DNA of 64,000 bases from Warburgia ugandensis (taxonomy: Eukaryota; Streptophyta; Magnoliopsida; Canellales; Canellaceae): the NCBI GenBank assembly GCA_035236585.1, contig CP141138.1:26547437-26611436 (forward strand). Direction: 5' to 3'. Made by a program: the position numbers and the translations under genes. Position 1 is the stretch's first letter. Each line of letters begins with the position of its first letter. Below, one piece after another: positions 12,924-25,116 of this stretch. Under the pieces are notes generated by a model that saw only the letters and a list, made by a program, of their open reading frames with translations, made no database searches and was not told the origin of the DNA.

Positions 12924-14984
12924 CCTCAAAAAATCTCCAAAATTTTCCAAAAATCCCTTATGAAGTTCCTTAGACTCCCCTAAAATCTTATATTCAAATT
13001 CCTTCCCTATCTCCCCCAATTCTCTCTCCATTCTCCTCTTTTGTTTTTCCCTGTTGGAGCATCCACGTACGCACCCATCACCCCAAACCAAATGGAGATG
13101 TCGGGCTCATCCAACGACTCGTCATCCCCATTTTGAACTAAGGTTCTGCCTAGGAAACCCTAATCTAATTAGCCATCCCATTTCAATCACTTAATTCTCA
13201 TCTTCACCGTTGGATCTATTTGGGATGTCCTGATTTACAAAAGCCCCAAGGAATATTTGTGATCTACTAGTGATATCACTGGAAAATTTCAAATCAATCT
13301 CAAGTCCAGTATTGACATCATCTCTGGCAAATATTTTAAGTTATTTCGACCAATCCATCTAGTGAACGGCCATCTTGGACCATTAAAACTATTCATCAGA
13401 GGGGTTCTATGTTTCCCCCAAGGTATTCCTTCTTCTCCAACAACGTTATCGAAGAAATCTCCGACTGTATATAAACTTGATGCATCTAGGGTTTCTGGTT
13501 TTCTCCACTCCGGCAACACCAGGTAGGTGGCTTCCACCGTTTCCCTTTCATTCCATCCAGTCCAGTAGTAACCTCCGGCCTCCCAGAGATTTCCCCGGTC
13601 GTTGATTCGTTAGAGACAATGGTTCCAACATGTAGGGTTAAGATCCCATCATACAATGGCTCAGATGAAAACTTTGACCCAGTGGATCAAAAGCTGGGAC
13701 CCAAAAACCCTAGATAGGTAAATCCCAGCCATAGATGATGGTAGATCAGGATCGATCCAGAGATAGGTGATCTGACAGTCCCGATCAGGACATCTCACAT
13801 ATCCCTAGTCATCACTTAGCATACACTGGCCATCATAGGTGGAACGAGGCAAAGGCTAGCCATTGATCGTCCCTATTAATTTGCAAGGACCAGCGTACAT
13901 TGGGCCCTTGTTTTGACAGTGAACTTCAAACTTTAATTCAGAAGTCATCTGGAATCCAAATCCAGATCTAAAAGAAGCTATGGGAAGCTTGTGAATTCTA
14001 TTTTCTTCTAGAACCATAAAATTTAATAAATAATTCAAGAAACTTTCTATTTATGGGAAACAAGTTTCTAATTATCATGATCTGTAAAATTTATGATGAT
14101 CAGACCCTGAGAAATTGATCCAAATATGATATAATGTTGATAATATGTGAATTGAGGACTTATTATGACAAATCTATGAAAAAATTAAGAAATCTACCCT
14201 TTATGGTAGAAATACCCTAAAAATACAAAGGAACCCACTTGATCAGTAAAATCAAGCATGATCAAATCCTATAGATGGGTTGAATGAATATGATTATGAT
14301 AAGATCCAGTGAGATCGTGGATGGGATATGACAAAGGAACACGTGGATAGGATCTTTGGACCTTAATGGAGTAAAAACCCTTAATGTAATAAAAGTCATT
14401 GATCTAAAGAATGAAAATAAAATCAGATGGTTGGATCATGATTAAAAGTTTCTAATAATCTTAATTTAATTAGTTTAACTATCTTTTATTTGATAATATA
14501 ATTGTAAATATGATTTATGTAATAAATTAGGAAGCATGATAGTGTAATTATTCAATTATACATGCTATGCTCTAATGTTCTTAGGTTGTTATAATAGGTT
14601 GGTAAATTAAATGAGATTTTAGCATAATTCCATTAGATTACTAGTAAAATTTCATATATTTCATAACCTAGGATCCATGTTAGTATATTAGAGTATAAAT
14701 GTCCTCAGAATGATATAGATGTACAATTCTATTTAAAGTGTGTAGTTATTTTATTGTCAAACTATAGTGTTAGCATCTTAATTGTCTTTTAAGTTAGTAG
14801 ATATAATTATTAAATTATTGGTTATGCTTCAATATTCAAGATTCATGGACAATTAAGATGAATGAATGACTTTGACTTAATATTAGTAAGGGCTATAGTT
14901 AGTAGGACAATATAAGGAATGGTTTACCATTTCCTTGGCCCAAAGTACGAGAATAATGAACATCCATGGATGACATTATGCATA

Positions 14985-15250
14985 TCCATGAAAATGAATT
15001 AAAATCAATTAGAGAAGGGACTTAAGGTAAAGAGCTCATAGGAACCTTGTTAAAGGTTGAGCTAGTGCCACCCCAGTGGACGCTGAACATTGTGGTTATA
15101 GGAGTATACGAGAGCCAAGTGCTTTTTCCTCACCTCCCATTGACATAAGTGAGGGCTAAACGCCTCCTTACATGAGGGCTGTATTAACCACTCTTTGAGC
15201 AGACTTTAACTAGTAAGCACTAGTCATCCTAAAATAAGGAGTAATCTAGT
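14985..15250 (+). repeat. Athila-leader-like patch inside solo LTR A
   Basis: AATTAAAATCAATTAGA at 14997-15013 is identical to 34113-34129 in the Athila leader. It is followed in the same order by CTCATAGGA, CCACCCCAGTGG (CCACTCCAGTGG in the Athila), TGTGGTTAT and GCCTCCTTACA plus GTATTAAC (both as in 46438-46465). Orientation is the same. The patch is absent from the comparable part of solo LTR C as far as I can see. Confidence 0.6.
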
Positions 15251-16200
15251 AATAGGAAGAAATAAATTATCTTCAACCAGTAAGACACTAAATGGTTGAA
15301 TAATAATGACAACAACATAAAAAGATAGCAAATTATCTAATCCTAATAAAAATAGTAAGTAAGATAAGGATGATCAAACAAGATAAGATCTTGAATGAAT
15401 AAAAACAATAAAGGAAAAGAAATACAAATATAAATTAGATTGTTTATGTATGATATAGATAGTACTTGTATAGAAGATCTAAACCCTTGGTCATATGTGA
15501 TTCAAATCATCCTACATAAGGATGATCAAAAGACCATGTAGTATGTACACTTGACTATGGCAGACTTCAAGGAGTAAAAATACCCTATTGGGGTAGGTAG
15601 ATTTTAAGAATGCCTTTACATGAAGATACATGTTTAATACATGATCTTATGTTTAGAAGTATTGACATGTACAATACCAATATATTGTGGTAAATACCTT
15701 AGAAATAAATATGATGCAATCAAATGATGAGGAAAATAAGTATGAAATGGTTAAGTCGAGAATTGAGAACAACCCTACGTGAATAGGGCAGTAGAAAATA
15801 TTCCAGCCCTAGATAAACAGACAGATAGTCTGATGTGTGTGTGTGTGTGTGTGTATGTGTGTATTGTTTTACATACAAGCATAGAGGCTTGTGGTTCTGT
15901 TTTAAACAGGCCTAGGCCTGGGGATGTTATGCTAGGAGAGTTACGAGGGTTTGGCCACCCTCTCTCTGAAACTTGATGATATTGAATACCAAGCCTAAGA
16001 AAGGATGAAAGTCGGGTGGGACAATTATCGGAAGGCCGCCACTATGACAGCCATGGTCCCCCCATGCAAACATAGATATTGTAATTTCCATGAATAATGG
16101 TATAAGTGGATTATAGAGCAGTTATCCGAGCACACTATATGGATCAGACTGCAAGCATGGTAGTCCTTGATTATTTTACATTATGATGCATATGAAATTA

Positions 16201-16265
16201 GCATAGTGAAATGCCTTGTGTCGTGGCATAGTGAAATGCCTTAAGTGATGGCATAATGAAATGCC
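16201..16265 (+). repeat. 25-bp tandem repeat, 2.6 copies
   Basis: Units begin at 16201, 16226 and 16251 with GCATAGTGAAATGCC (third unit GCATAATGAAATGCC). It lies within solo LTR A. Confidence 0.85.
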
Positions 16266-17034
16266 AGGTAATTGTATATTACCAGTATTTTTCCCAAGAA
16301 GAAAAATTCTCGGTATAGTAACTAGCTAAGATACTAATCTCCTATCGTGAAAGGAGCTGATCAACTTAGTATAGGAATGATTATTGATTATTTTTATAAT
16401 GTTAACGGATTTGTCCATATACAGTATGTATGTATAAAGATGAACACAAATGACAAAGTAATGAGATGTCCATATAAATGATATTGGTCCATGAATGTGT
16501 TTATGATAGAATGAATCATGGGATAATTGAATATTAAGATTATACTGTCAATATATTATATTTTTATCCCCTACCAAGCATAGCTTGCTGAGATATTGTA
16601 AATGTTTGAATGTTTACAATATCTCAAATACAAATAAGGAGACTTAGGAGCTCAAGACTTGAAGAACTATTGAAGAATAAGTAATCAGGGTATATCTCTT
16701 GAAACATTGTATTGAGATCTAGTATTGTATTGAGAGCTTGTATTGTATTTAGAGCTTTGTAATTTGGATTGTGTATTTGGACAAGTATTGTAAGGATACA
16801 ATGGGCTGTGTACTGTGAACCACTGGATGGATCCTAAAATTTAATAAAAGTATATTTCTTCAATGGAATTTTATCTTGTACAAAATTCTACTTATGTTAT
16901 ATATGAAGTGGTGACTTCGGTTTTACAAAACAAGTTCTAAAGAAAAGAATTTTCCCTACTTTGTTTTATGAAAAAAATTTACAACGAAGAGCCCTGTTTT
17001 GACAAAATGTGTAATAAAAACGCTAGTCATCACA

Positions 17035-17981
17035 TAAGATATCTGTTTTCAATTAAAATTGGACGATTTATATCATCATAAACTATCTAATTTTCCATCG
17101 ATCATAGATTACATAGGAGAATATATGATCAATTCAATCCCAAATCCGCCATCCATTCACCAATCAATGGTCCAACAGTTTAGGTTTGCATTTACAATTC
17201 AAATAACCCCATCGATGAATAAGCCATATCTAAAAGTTTAATCAAATAAGTCACGATAATCTAACTTAGTGTTTCAAGGTCTGATCCTATGTTCTTTGAG
17301 CAATTTGATTGATTATTAGTGGTTAAGGCTTATTAATTAGAACCTTGAAAAGGGTACTAGAGTTATGATCACTGATTGAACAATGTGTATAGTTACAATC
17401 AACGGTCCTCATTCAATCCATTAGTTTCCAAAAAATTGGTGCTCTGATCTTAAAAATTTCAGAGAATGTTTACTTAATAAAGGTTGGGGTACATAATGGT
17501 GGCATATGATCACATATTAGGTGTGGCTAGGTCCTTTTTCCTTCACTATGTCCATAGTACCAAATCGGATAGATGAGATTGTTTAATCGATTTCCAGCCT
17601 ATATTGACAAATCTCTCCTAAATAAGCATGTTTTAAGTTTATCTAAGCATGGATCTAAAAATCAATTGTCAAATCATCAAAGGAACCTAGATCTAGCATG
17701 AAGAGTACTAATCTAGAAAAAAAAAAAAAATGAATTTCACGAGTTGGCTTTTACAGATCCACCTCCTAGGCGTGTCTCCTTCCTTAATTCTTCAACAGAT
17801 TGATCACATTGATCATCGATTTTCAACGATGGTCTCTGATTGTCTGTTGTGCATCAGTTCCCTCTCCTATCAAAGGTCAAAAGCTATGATGATTGCCCAA
17901 TAGTTTTAGGGCCTTTAGTTGCCTTCTTGAGCTAGAGGGAATGATTGACTCAGATAAGTGATCTAAGTCTGTGTCATCTCT
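17035..17981 (-). mobile_element. Segment 2 of the old split Tekay/Del-like LTR
   Basis: This continues the LTR interrupted at 12348. Joining across solo LTR A (one TAAGA copy) gives sequence that parallels 61840 onward (a GATATTTAATTTTAACT-like block, then repeated ATGATCTAA-type words). It has no coding content. It is interrupted again at 17982 by solo LTR B; TCTCT at 17977-17981 is the left copy of that duplication. Confidence 0.65.
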
Positions 17982-20900
17982 TGTGACGACCTGGGTTTTC
18001 ACATGCATTTTTAAATGCAAAACTAATTCCTAATGCGGGATCAATCCCTATTTGAAAATAATTTTATAAAATCAATGCAATGCAACTAAAAAATATTTTT
18101 ATTTTAAATTCATTTTGAAAACTCTGAGTGTCATTTGCTTTCAAGACGAACAAAGTAGTTTTGAAAATTATGGTAATCATAAATGTCTTCCCAGGTCCAT
18201 CCAGTCACAGCTCGCAGTCCAACTGTCGTAATTACAAATACATGTCCAAAGAGTAGATCATTTACTTACATTTATACTTGTCTTCTCTTCATTCACCGGA
18301 TCATAGCACTAACATTTTCTGATTCTTCTTCTAATCCTATGTGGAGCTAATCTGTAAAAATAGTATATTTGGGTGAGTATTCCTCATGCTCAGTAGGTGA
18401 TCTGATACCATTATTTTTAAAACACGACATGCAACATACATGGTTTCAAAAGAGGCTTTCCATGTGAAACATTATGCAATTTCTCTTTGTGTAAACATAC
18501 ATTTTTATGCATAAATCATAAGCTTGTTTGTACATTTTCAATCATGGAAGCTTTTATCAAAATCCAGAAATTAACAATATAAATATCACAAAAATCATAG
18601 AGTAGTAATCACATAATGAATCATAAACTAGTTATAATTATGAAATTCTTAAAATAGTAATCGGTCAAAGCGGATGATAGCATCACTATAGATATCATGC
18701 ACATGGATCGCTCAGTAAACGCATCAAGCTAACTAGTCACGAGTACTCGTATACGACCATCTCAATGCTACACAGCTGGAATCGTGTGGCTCTGGTATCT
18801 AGAGACCAACCCACCATAGCCTCCACGGCTACTATAGTTGTCGTAAAAAAGGGTGCCATAAACACTTCTAGTGGTCGTCCCTATTTACCACAGCAGTTGA
18901 GGAAGGGACAATGCCATTTTGGCACTGATACCATCCACTTTTAGTGGTAGAGGTCAAGAGGCCAACCCCGTACATAAACAACCTCTTAGCATAGTACCCA
19001 CTAGGCTCAATAGCCCAAAAATATAGATACATGAAACCCCAATCTCAATCATTGTAAATTATGCAATCTATGCAATGAGTTTCACAACATGTGAGCAATG
19101 CATATAAATATGCATATATTCTGAATCTCAATCATCACAAATCGTGCAATTTATACAACCAGTTCCAAAACATGTATGCAGTGCTTATATAAAGACTATT
19201 TACCAAATAAGCAATTGCATGCAAGATCATAAGGAAAATTTGCATACTCATTATGAGAATATCAAATCGCAAAAATCATACTAAACACAGTCATCAAGAT
19301 TAAATAAATCAATTAGAGTTTGAAAATGCATTTGAAAACTTAGCAGTATCAGACTACCTACCACGATGTTCCTTGAATCGCATTCTTCATTACTCGACCC
19401 TGAATCACCTTTGCAAAACCCTAAATATTAATTGACAACAAGGATTCAAATATCATTTTCTATCCTTTATAAATCATTAATTAGATTTATAGATTATTTG
19501 CCAGATCCGCCTTTTAGGATCATAGATCGTTGCTTAATGCATTTCTAGGCTAGATCTCATGTATGGATCTACTATTTAATGGTTAGATTATCAAGATCGT
19601 GTAATGGAATGGTCAGATAGCATAGATAGCTATCCTGATGCTTAGAACAGGTTTATACTTGATTGAATGGTCAAATATACAATTCAAGGGTTGATACATG
19701 TAATGTAGGGTTGATTCTGAGCTATTAATCTCCTATCACCTCTAATGGGTCAATTCATGAGATCTGATCATCTTTGACATTCTCAATCTGCGAGATTTTT
19801 ATAGTTTTTAGGCTATATTCTTAGTAAATAGCCCTCTAATCCTAATTTTTATAGTTTCATCAGGTTCGTATTGTCAATACGAACACAACGGTTCTTTCAG
19901 ATTGTCGATTGGAGTTATATAGCCTCCTTAATTTCATTTTTAGTGCCGTGAATCAAAGGACGAACCAAATTTATCCATTCAGGGCCCGCGCATCATGGTT
20001 CTTAGGACGCGTGTGCATCCCAATCGAATCGAGACTGTACTGCCCGAATGACACTCCAGGGCATGCGTCCTAGATAGCGTCATGTGAGTGCATCTTTGGC
20101 ACAGGCAGCGAGTGTCATGATTCCCAGGATACTCATGCATCTCGGTCGAACCAGGACCATGCCCGCACTTTGCGCATGCTTGAAGACCATCCCAGGGGGC
20201 TCGTTCCAGGCGCGCATTACGTGCTACGTCCCTGGGACGTGTCTGGTTCCATGGATCGTTAAATCCATTGACCCTGAGTTTTCTCCAGCAATTTCCACTG
20301 GGAAATACCATATCTTGCATGGATTTGGTCTAGAAGAGAGGGAAAATAGAGAGGGAGATGGGGATCTTACTTGGGCAGCCTGAGATGGCACCCTTTTTTT
20401 CCAGTGGTGCAATTTCTTCTACGCCTGCTGGAAAGCCCTTGTTGTCAAAGAAATCGAGGGAAATCGCAGTGGCTGAAGGAGGGAGAAGGAGAAGAAGAAG
20501 AGGAGAAGGGAAAAAGGAGAAGAAAAGGGAAGTGGGTAAGCGTTCGAAAGGGGGTTTCCCGACGAGTGTGGGTTTGTTCACGCTCGCCTGAACCCCAGGC
20601 TTCCAGATTTGGTGAAGGTAGCCAAAAATGCAGAGAGAAGGTTCTGAAGTGGGGAAAACATGTTCATGGGAGAGGGGGAGTGGAGGAAATTCATAGGCGG
20701 GAAAGGCAATGCCATCCCATGGCAGTGCCACCATCTTTTCCGGTGTCGCACTGCAAAGGTAGTGCAGTGCGCCAGCTGGAAGGGGAAGGTAGTGAGGAAG
20801 AAGACTGGGACGTCGTTATCAAAACGACCCCCTGCATTTTTAAGCTATTTTGATTTTTTAAATGCAATTTACAAGAATACCCTTCATCTTCAAAAGCCCA

Positions 20901-21149
20901 TAACTTTGTCATACGAACTCCGTTTTCAGTGTTCTTTAAGGCGTTGGATTCCATTTCGAGCGTAGAATCTAATTATATAGGTATTTATCATAGATTCTTT
21001 CATTACATATTTTAATTAAAATAGAACATTTAATGTAGTTATTTACATATATTGATTTTCATAATAAATAATCTATATCAATTTAGTAAATGACAAATAT
21101 ATAGTTGGTAAAGTGATACAAAAGAGCTTAAAATTTTTGAGTCTTTACA
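17982..21149 (-). mobile_element. Solo LTR B, Tekay/Del-like, 3.2 kb
   Basis: The plus strand starts TGTGACGACCTGGG and ends GAGTCTTTACA, bounded by TCTCT at 17977-17981 and 21150-21154. In element sense it ends CCCAGGTCGTCACA, the type of end that precedes a tRNA-Met PBS in Tekay/Del elements, but no internal region remains. Shared family blocks include TAGCCTCCACGGCTACTAT (18816; compare 61107) and CTAGGCTCAATAGCCC. The 20000-20850 part is unusually GC-rich and yields several chance open frames, none with a recognisable domain. It is nested inside the older LTR. Confidence 0.87.
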
Positions 21150-21550
21150 TCTCTAGGGTTTTCCTCTCTCAGTCAGTTTGGAAGGAATAGATCGTTCCAT
21201 CTATTTCTTTTACGTAAGTGGGGAGGGGTGCATGTATCAATTTGGTGCCCCTCCTTTAGTAATATTTTTTTACTAAAATACGCTTCTCATTCATAAGTTC
21301 ATAAATTCTCCATCCTAACTTCGATTTTTGCATTATTTGTGTCATTGGAATCATTTTTCCAATTACAATTACAATTTTGATGTTTCAGGATTCACTTAAG
21401 TGTCTTTCTAAAGGTAAATTCTGTGTAACCTAAACATAAAAGTTTTCTAATTTGCAATTATCAAAATTAATTCATAAACATTTGAAATGGAATTTAAATC
21501 AATAAAATAATCGATTTGTGATGATGATTTGCCTTCTTCTTTCTCTCTTT
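21150..21550 (-). mobile_element. Segment 3 of the old split Tekay/Del-like LTR (U3 end)
   Basis: TTTACTAAAATACGCTTCTC and the following 90 bp align with TTACTAAAATGCCCCTATAA of the LTR at 60433-64000, both about 200-400 bp from their U3 ends. The exact right end and its duplication could not be fixed. By comparison with solo LTR B it should lie around 21,480-21,560, next to the GT microsatellite. Confidence 0.55.
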
Positions 21551-21568
21551 GAAGTAAGGGAAGTGAGA

Positions 21569-21719
<151 letters not shown>

Positions 21720-21914
21720 TGGCTGCAAATTTGGCTAGCTGCCAGAGTTTTACCTTTTTATTTTTAGATTTGGGTTTTTTCTATGGTAGTAAAGGAATCT
21801 TTCAGTAGTAGGACGGGTTGTCCTTCTATAGTTTTAGAAATAAAGTGTACCATTTTGATGAAATTGTCAAAGTAGAGAGTGGTTCCATATATTTTCCCTT
21901 AAAAATAAATACAT

Positions 21915-22837
21915 GCTTACTCTATACTTTGTACTATTGTCTTCCTCCATGAAGCATGCTTCAATAATAAATAGGTTTTTACATTCTGACTTGAACTAAA
22001 CTTTTTGTTGCAATCGTAGCATAGCCCCTTGTTTTGACTCTCTTGTAGCTCTAGTGGTGACTACTTCTTTACAGGAAATGTTGATTGGTAGGTATTTCCT
22101 TCATTATGAACATTAAGCATTTCATGCAAGCGTACTAAACCAATTGAAGATGAGAGATTATTAGGTTTAGAAGCTTGTACATCTATTATAATACTCTACT
22201 TCAGTCCACTGACAAAGTAGCCCGCTTGTTAGGTTGGAGTTAATCGCACAACCCTTATGATGAGCTTCTCGAATTGAGTTTGATACTCTATGATTGACCT
22301 AGTTTGCTATTTGTTAAGTCACCAAAGCATCTTGATGCTTAGTTGTCCCATATTTACTTTGAAGTCCCTCTTTAAAGGTTTCCCATGTAGTTATGAGATG
22401 CTCCTCCTTCATCAATTGACACAATATTTGAACATCTCCTTCTAGATCAAGAGATGTTAATGGAACCCTCTGCTCCTATGTAGTTTGATGAAACTCAGAG
22501 AATTGATCAACCGTGCAAATCCAACTCATGCAGCTATTACTTTCAGCAAACTTGGAAAGTTTGACTTCATTAGTTTGAGAAGATAGGATCCAACTGATCC
22601 TATTGTTTCATTATTAGTTGACCCACCATTAACATAACCATCACCTCTATTCCTTAACTTGTTGTGGGATATTTCTTTAGGTTCTTGAGTATGACTACTA
22701 TTAACTTGATCAAGACGAATGTTCATGGAAGCAAATATTTGATACATGTGGTCTTGTATTTGCTGAAATTTATGACCTTGATTTGCCACAAAATTTATTA
22801 TCTCACTCTCCAACTGCTCCAGCCTTTGATCGCCCAT
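21915..22837 (-). pseudogene. gag: Degenerate Ty3/gypsy gag
   Basis: From an ATG at 22837 the frame reads MGDQRLEQLESEI and a coiled-coil-like N-terminus, open to 22526. After a short gap it continues with FSEFHQT, LTSLDLEGDVQ, TTWETFKEGLQSKYG and later CKNLFIIEACF, the layout of a plant Ty3/gypsy retrotransposon gag domain (short N-terminal coil, gag core, residual zinc-knuckle region). A TAG lies in the core near 22470, and further stops and frameshifts follow. Protease, RT and integrase are absent, so the element is truncated on its 3' side. A start close to the PBS and the short leader suggest a Reina-like or related chromovirus; that subfamily call is inference. Confidence 0.75.
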
Positions 22838-22842
22838 GCCTA

Positions 22843-22854
22843 GCTTTAACACCA
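22843..22854 (-). other. Candidate tRNA-Met-type PBS remnant
   Basis: The minus strand reads TGGTGTTAAAGC, 9 of 12 matches to the TGGTATCAGAGC site of many plant Ty3/gypsy elements. It sits five bases upstream of the gag start and just after a CA-ending sequence. Decayed, hence tentative. Confidence 0.45.
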
Positions 22855-22855
22855 C

Positions 22856-23200
22856 TGTGTTATGTGGTTTGGTATTTTAGCTACGAACATTTATTTTCTT
22901 CCTTGGATCTATTCTAAATGGAGTAAGAAAACATAATAATAGAATGTTTGTTTGAGGGAACCAAACAAAACCTCCAATAATAAGGTATCAACCTTAAGTT
23001 AATTGATGCAAATATGAACTTTTATTTCCTTCTTTCTCACTTTAATAATAGAATACATGTGATTGCTAGGCCTTGTAACAGCCCACTACTTCATGCCTCT
23101 ATCCTAATATCCCTCTCATATTTCCTACAAACACTAAGCAGAACTAAAATGCCTCAAACGCAGTCAAGCATTACCAACTCTCTTCAAAAATACTAAAAAC
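22856..23200 (-). repeat. Probable remnant of the 5' LTR of the gag-bearing element
   Basis: In minus sense this ends ACATAACACA next to the PBS remnant. It is AT-rich with AATAAA-like words suited to an LTR R/U5 region. The distal end could not be located and no second LTR is visible. Confidence 0.35.
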
Positions 23201-24334
23201 TCTCAACGACTTATTGCAAGAGCTAATCATATTATAGACGTGGCTTTCCTAACAAAAACAAAATTATTTAGTTCCTACTCAAAGAAAATGGATGTAACAT
23301 ATACTCTACTTATTTTGTTGGGTAGGTGGGGAAGGTAATTGGGAGGATACTTTGGACTCTCGACACCCTTATTTTCTCCCCAAATATAAGCAGACACCAT
23401 TCTCAAGATGCATGGATGTTAATAGGAATCCACAGTTATGCTGCATGCTTGTAAAATGTAACTTGACCACCAGGTTTTCATGTAGTCAACAATTACTAGT
23501 TCTAACCGATAGTGATGCACTATCTAGGGAGAGATCATAACCACAGTAAACACTTAGAGGCAAATATTCCTAGTAGGCATACGCCCTCTTAAGCATGAGA
23601 AGAAGTTCATGCCTATTTTTCATGCCGTATAAAACTTTGTTTAGTATATCTAAGCAGTACATCATATTTAAAATGCCTTAAATAACTTAGAGATCAAATT
23701 CCATTTTCACTTAATGATTTTAAGCTATATTTAATGACCAGAAAATAGAGACCATCTATTTTTATTAATTTTTTCAAAGGCCAAAAACAAGTACCAAAGA
23801 TCCTTCGAATGCATTGCTTTTTAACGAGTTACCTCTTTTTTGTATGGAGAACATGATGAATGGATTAGATGTATATAAAGAAAATTATCAACCATGAAGA
23901 AAGAAGGGTGTGACTTCTTCTCATGCTCAAGCGCATATATGCCTACTAAGATTCAAATACTTATACATATGTATGTTTACTTATACACAAATAGTCTATT
24001 ACTAGGAATCCTTATTCCCACCATTCTTATGGAGGGAGAGAAAGAAATTCGATGTGTTATATTGTGTAAATTAGGCTTGACAATTGCTTACTTCTGGGTG
24101 AGAAGTACATCCAAGGATTTAGAAGTTGTGAAAGGGACGACCTTGCTAAGTAAGCACGATAAAGAGTCTTTCAAGTGGTCTGGACGTTGAAGGCTGTTAT
24201 AAGTAATTTAAAAAGAACTTAAAGCAATCATTGTGTGTTTGGAAACAAGGTTATTTTAAAGAGCAAGAGTCATGCATGAATAATTTTTAATTAACTTGCT
24301 TTTGTTAATCAAGTTCTCTCTCTCTAAAATAAGA
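23201..24334. other. Unassigned intergenic sequence
   Basis: No domain, LTR end or RNA gene recognised. Open frames at 23352-23540 and 23894-24190 have no recognisable motif and no conserved relatives in the window. Confidence 0.4.
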
Positions 24335-24342
24335 CATATATA

Positions 24343-24523
24343 TAAGAGTGTTAATTTTGGCTATTTAATGTGGATGTAAAGTACAGGTGATATGTAATTG
24401 GTTGGAAAAAAGTAAAAAACAGAAAAAGTTAGAGAAAATAACTATTTTTTACTCTCTTTTTTCAGACAATCACATGTCACCTGCACTTTAGACCTACATT
24501 AAATAGCTGAAATTACCTCTCCT
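24343..24523. mobile_element. Foldback MITE-like element, 181 bp
   Basis: The left arm contains GGCTATTTAATGTGGATGTA and AAGTACAGGTGATATGTAAT. The right arm is their close inverted copy (TGTCACCTGCACTTTAGACC, then TACATTAAATAGC). The arms cover most of the element, leaving a short loop around 24425-24455. CATATATA at 24335-24342 and CATATGTA at 24524-24531 form a likely 8-bp duplication with one mismatch, which would fit an hAT-type MITE. No coding capacity. Confidence 0.75.
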
Positions 24524-24554
24524 CATATGTATGAACATAAGTCATGTAATTATA

Positions 24555-24817
24555 GATGTTGACTTCTTTTGAAAAACATAAACTAACAATCTTGTTCAAA
24601 ATTCCTTAGAAGGCTAGGTACTAAATTTCAAGAGTAATAGATTTTTATAGCTTAAATTATAGAAGTTGAAAATTAAAGCCATTGATTTTGTTTCTGTTTT
24701 TAGGAAAGTAAAACAAGTGGTTAGGATCATCCATATGTAATAAATTTTCATGGGTTAACTATTTTTGAGATGTCAAATAAGACTAATAGTTTACATCTTT
24801 CAAAAGAAGTCAACATC
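24555..24817. mobile_element. Inverted-repeat element, 263 bp
   Basis: GATGTTGACTTCTTTTGAAA at 24555 is mirrored by TTTCAAAAGAAGTCAACATC ending at 24817. The arms extend to about 33 bp with few mismatches (the inner ends are AACATAAACTA and TAGTTTACAT). No clear target-site duplication was found. A MITE with short terminal inverted repeats is the simplest reading. Confidence 0.65.
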
Positions 24818-24894
24818 CATGGTTCATATTATTTTCTGATTTAGTTTTCAAAATGCCTTTTAAATTGTTATTCACTAATATATCCATGTAGATT

Positions 24895-25036
24895 AAAAAA
24901 AGGGCAGCCTCGGTGCACGAAGCTCCTGCCTATGCAGGGTACGAGGAAGGGGCGGACCACAAGGGCCTATAGTAAGCACCCTTACCTTGCATTTTGCAAG
25001 ATGTTGATTCCACGCCTTGAACTCGTGACCTCAAGG
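24895..25036 (-). mobile_element. 5'-truncated SINE, Au-like
   Basis: The plus strand reads AAAAAAAGGGCAGCCTCGGT, then AGCTCCTGCCTATGCAGGGT, GAAGGGGCGGACCACAAGGG and CTTGAACTCGTGACCTC. This matches my memory of the reverse complement of the plant Au SINE, whose pol III B box corresponds to the CTTGAACTCGTGACC part. The A-box end (right side) is missing and the T-ended 3' tail is at left. Assignment is from memory of the family consensus. Confidence 0.75.
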
Positions 25037-25037
25037 T

Positions 25038-25103
25038 CAATTTGATTAATTATAAATGCAATCTGCATATCCATGCATATTTCATTTATAATTAGTCAAA
25101 TTG
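25038..25103. repeat. Near-perfect inverted repeat, 21-bp arms
   Basis: CAATTTGATTAATTATAAATG at 25038-25058 (21 bases, with one mismatch to its partner) is inverted at 25083-25103, around a 24-bp loop containing CATATCCATGCATAT. It abuts the truncated SINE, so it may mark a rearrangement or a tiny foldback insertion. Confidence 0.8.
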
Positions 25104-25116
25104 ATTTGATCCTTAT

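Larger units (their letters stand above)
12349..17034 (+). mobile_element. Solo LTR A, Tekay/Del-like, 4.7 kb
   Basis: It starts TGTAATGACCCC and ends GTCATCACA, with a perfect TAAGA duplication at 12344-12348 and 17035-17039. There is no internal coding domain and no second LTR, so it is best read as a solo LTR left by LTR-LTR recombination. It carries a TATA box at 12916, a pyrimidine-rich start region near 13000-13060 and a TAGCTTGCTGAG block (16577) also present in solo LTR C (28867). At 4.7 kb it is about 1.1 kb longer than C. Part of the excess is a patch resembling the Athila leader (14985-15250). Confidence 0.85.

Noticed and set aside
15835-15863. Short TG run as a microsatellite of interest
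   Set aside because: Only about 14 imperfect units; ordinary for AT-rich plant DNA.
20084-20965. GC-rich open frames of 77-160 codons on both strands
   Set aside because: They overlap each other in many frames inside solo LTR B, with no domain and no conservation of frame with related LTRs.
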